Assembly: GCF_008369105.1 (NCBI RefSeq)
Contig: NZ_VINQ01000001.1
Location: 496,001-560,000 of the forward strand
Length of the DNA stretch: 64,000 nt
Direction of reading: 5' to 3'
Source of the DNA: Aquicoccus porphyridii
GTDB taxonomy: Bacteria > Pseudomonadota > Alphaproteobacteria > Rhodobacterales > Rhodobacteraceae
The notes beneath the pieces are model-generated. The model worked only from the letters and a program-made list of their open reading frames with translations. It made no database searches and had not been told where the DNA came from. Position numbers and translations under genes: made by a program. The stretch's first letter is position 1; the number at the start of each line of letters is the position of its first letter. This document shows, piece after piece, positions 61,918 to 64,000 of this stretch.

Positions 61918-64000
61918 AGGATCTCGACCGCAAACCGATCACCAACAGCCATTGGGGCACCTATTGGGTCGAGGCCGAGAATGGCGAGCCGACCGGGTTG
62001 ACGCCGTTCGAACACGATCCCGACCCCTCGCCCATCGGGCCGGGCATGGTCGAGACGCGCCGGGATGCGTTGCGCATCACCCGGCCCGCGGTGCGGCGCA
62101 GCTGGCTTGAGGGCGGGCCGGGCACGGCGGGCGCGCGGCGTGGATCGGAAGAGTTCGTCGAGGTCACATGGGACGAAGTGAACCGCCTGATTGCGGACGA
62201 GTTGCAGCGCGTGCGGCGCGATCATGGCAACAAGGCGATCTATGCCGGGTCCTATGGCTGGGCCAGCGCGGGGCGGTTTCACCATGCGCAGGGGCAGCTC
62301 AAGCGGTTTCTCAACCTCGTGGGCGGGTTCACCTCGTCGGTCAACACCTATTCCTTTGCCGCCGCCGAGGTGATCGTGCCGCATGTGCTGGGCGATTTTC
62401 GCAGCTTTCTCGACCGGATGACATCGTGGGAGTCGATTGCCGAGCATTGCGATCTTTTCGTGGCCTTTGGCGGGGTGCCGCTCAAGAACGGGCAGATCAC
62501 CCAGGGCGGCACCGGCGCGCATGTGCAAAAGGCCGGGGTTCTGGCGGCGCATGCGGGCGGCACGCGGTTCGTCAACGTCTCGCCGTTGCGGGCGGATTTT
62601 CTCGACCGGGTGGAGGCCGATTGGCTGGCGCTCAGACCGTCGACCGACGCGGCGCTGATGCTGGGGCTGGCGCATGTGATCCTGTCCGAGGGGTTGCATG
62701 ACCGCGCGTTCCTTGAGCGATATACCGTGGGATTCGAGCGGTTCGCGGCTTACCTGACAGGCGAGACGGATGGGGTTGCGAAAACCGCCGACTGGGCCGC
62801 CGCGATCACGGACATTCCGGCCGACACGATCCGCGATCTGGCGCGGCGCATGGCACGCGGGCGCACGATGATCTCGGTCGCCTATGCGCTGACCCGGCAG
62901 GACCATGGCGAACAGCCCTATTGGGCGGCGATCACGCTGGCGGCAATGCTGGGGCAGATCGGCCTGCAGGGCGGTGGCGTGGGGTTCGGCTATTCGGCGA
63001 TGAACCACACCGGGCTCAACCGGCGGCAGGTGCCTTATGCCGCCTTTCCGCAGGGCCAGAACCCGGTGCCCGATTACATCCCAGTGGCGCGGGTCACCGA
63101 CATGCTCGAAAATCCCGGGGGGACGGTCGAGTATAACGGGCGCACGCTCACCTATCCCGATGTGCGGCTCGTCTGGTGGGCAGGGGGCAACCCGTTTCAC
63201 CATCATCAGGACCTCAACCGCCTGCGCCGGGCGTGGGCAAAGCCCGAGACGATCATCGTGAACGAATGGTGCTGGAACAGTCTCGCGCGGCATGCCGATA
63301 TCGTGCTGCCCTGCACCACCCCGCTTGAACGCGACGACATCGCCATGTCGCCCAAGGATCCGTTCATCACCATGATGGACAAGGTCGGCGAACCGGTGGG
63401 CGAGGCGCGCGACGATCACGAGATCTTTCGCGGGATCGCCGCCGCGATGGGCGTAGAAGAGGCGTTTACCGAGGGGCGCAGCGCCGGGGAGTGGCTGCGC
63501 TGGCTTTATGACCTGTCGCGGCAGGCGGCGGCGCGCGGCAGGATCGAACTGCCCACGCTCGACGAGTTGCGGCGCGAGGGATGGCACCGGGTTCCGGCGC
63601 CCGAGAAACAGACCGTGATGATGGAGGCGTTTCGCGCCGATCCCGAGGCGCGGCCGTTGAAGACGCCGAGCGGCAGGATCGAGATCTTTTCCGAGACCAT
63701 CGCGGGGTTCGGGTATGACGATTGCCCGGGTCACCCGGCCTGGATCGAGCCGCTGGAATGGCTGGGCAAGGCGGGAGCGGGGGATGCGCTGCACATGATT
63801 TCGAACCAGCCCAAGACCAAGCTGCACAGCCAGATCGACCACGGGTCGCTGAGCCGCGCCGACCGGGTGGCGGGGCGCGAGCCGGTGCTGATGAACCCCG
63901 AGGATGCCGCGAAGCGGGGTCTGTCGGAGGGGCAGATCGTGCGCCTCTTCAACGCGCGCGGGGCGACCCTCGCCGGGCTCAGGATCAGCGACGAGATCCG
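61914..64000 (+). CDS. Molybdopterin-dependent oxidoreductase (BisC/TorA/DMSO reductase type), 3' end missing
   Basis: About 695 residues are visible and the frame runs off the window. The start is ATG 61914 with AAGGAGG 6 bases upstream. The N-terminus (MKDLDRKPITNSHWGTYWVE) has no Tat signal peptide and no Fe-S cysteines, which points to a cytoplasmic BisC-like enzyme rather than periplasmic TorA. The Mo-ligand region SYGWASAGRFHHAQGQLKRFL has the serine typical of the DMSO reductase family. Later motifs include WWAGGNPFHHHQDLNRL and ADIVLPCTTPLERDD. It may reduce S- or N-oxides such as biotin or methionine sulfoxide. Confidence 0.9.
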   Translation, partial: MKDLDRKPITNSHWGTYWVEAENGEPTGLTPFEHDPDPSPIGPGMVETRRDALRITRPAVRRSWLEGGPGTAGARRGSEEFVEVTWDEVNRLIADELQRVRRDHGNKAIYAGSYGWASAGRFHHAQGQLKRFLNLVGGFTSSVNTYSFAAAEVIVPHVLGDFRSFLDRMTSWESIAEHCDLFVAFGGVPLKNGQITQGGTGAHVQKAGVLAAHAGGTRFVNVSPLRADFLDRVEADWLALRPSTDAALMLGLAHVILSEGLHDRAFLERYTVGFERFAAYLTGETDGVAKTADWAAAITDIPADTIRDLARRMARGRTMISVAYALTRQDHGEQPYWAAITLAAMLGQIGLQGGGVGFGYSAMNHTGLNRRQVPYAAFPQGQNPVPDYIPVARVTDMLENPGGTVEYNGRTLTYPDVRLVWWAGGNPFHHHQDLNRLRRAWAKPETIIVNEWCWNSLARHADIVLPCTTPLERDDIAMSPKDPFITMMDKVGEPVGEARDDHEIFRGIAAAMGVEEAFTEGRSAGEWLRWLYDLSRQAAARGRIELPTLDELRREGWHRVPAPEKQTVMMEAFRADPEARPLKTPSGRIEIFSETIAGFGYDDCPGHPAWIEPLEWLGKAGAGDALHMISNQPKTKLHSQIDHGSLSRADRVAGREPVLMNPEDAAKRGLSEGQIVRLFNARGATLAGLRISDEI

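Noticed and set aside
61611-63842. 743-codon minus-strand frame
   Set aside because: Antisense to the molybdoenzyme, which has clear family motifs in the plus frame.

Overview
The window reads as a chromosomal segment of a GC-rich alphaproteobacterium of the Rhodobacterales (Roseobacter-type). The grounds are consistent codon use, many 4-base ATGA/GTGA start/stop overlaps, a class II (B12-dependent) ribonucleotide reductase as a chromosomal gene, a zwf-pgl-pgi block, dimethylglycine/sarcosine dehydrogenase paralogs, a Hint/RTX secreted protein, and GAGTATTT...CAAGATGAA intergenic motifs. No phage, plasmid, IS element or CRISPR array is visible. All gene functions below are read from sequence by family recognition, without database searches.

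Layout. 1-1086: end of a peptide-type ABC ATPase, and a VOC protein. 1072-16000: housekeeping genes, namely lytic transglycosylase, ssb, erpA, dgt, exonuclease III, a minus-strand zwf-pgl-pgi operon (entry to Entner-Doudoroff), anmK divergent from tyrS, a CorC/HlyC-type protein, and a minus-strand set made of a 49-aa membrane peptide, a large exported protein and xerD, divergent from aroK-aroB. 17326-22389: two divergent dimethylglycine dehydrogenase-like flavoproteins, then a MobA-like transferase and a Hint/RTX protein. 26193-31291: tRNA-Leu, a flavin monooxygenase, a VTT membrane protein with dsbB, then an Lrp regulator divergent from arginase-ornithine cyclodeaminase. 31527-37424: two tandem EF-hand proteins, nrdJ with an NrdR-box-like operator, a lipoprotein and tRNA-Pro.

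37532-48866 is a reductive pyrimidine-catabolism locus. One long minus-strand operon encodes an M20-type ureidopropionase, an unknown 116-aa protein, dihydropyrimidinase, a VOC protein and a four-gene NMT1-type ABC transporter. A RutR-like TetR regulator is divergent from it, and preT-preA (dihydropyrimidine dehydrogenase) lies alongside. A near-perfect RutR-type operator sits upstream of the ureidopropionase gene and a degenerate one upstream of preT.

48934-61484 looks like aerobic tryptophan/anthranilate catabolism through 2-aminobenzoyl-CoA. A branched-chain-type ABC transporter is divergent from a co-directional cluster: 2-aminobenzoyl-CoA monooxygenase/reductase, MarR regulator, enoyl-CoA hydratase, acyl-CoA dehydrogenase, aryl-CoA ligase, tryptophan 2,3-dioxygenase and RidA. 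The window ends inside a BisC/TorA-type molybdoenzyme gene.

The most unusual signal is not a gene. A modular element of about 122 bp occurs three times (17080, 31312, 61507), always just 3' of a plus-strand gene. It has a fixed layout: GGTTAAC, a hairpin, six Gs, three tandem 11-bp TGMNNNSCGGC-type units plus TGCCGGG, exactly 29 bp, then a conserved GTTAACG...GCGCT tail. Spacing is kept where sequence has diverged. Two further dispersed motif families and several stem-loops are also listed.
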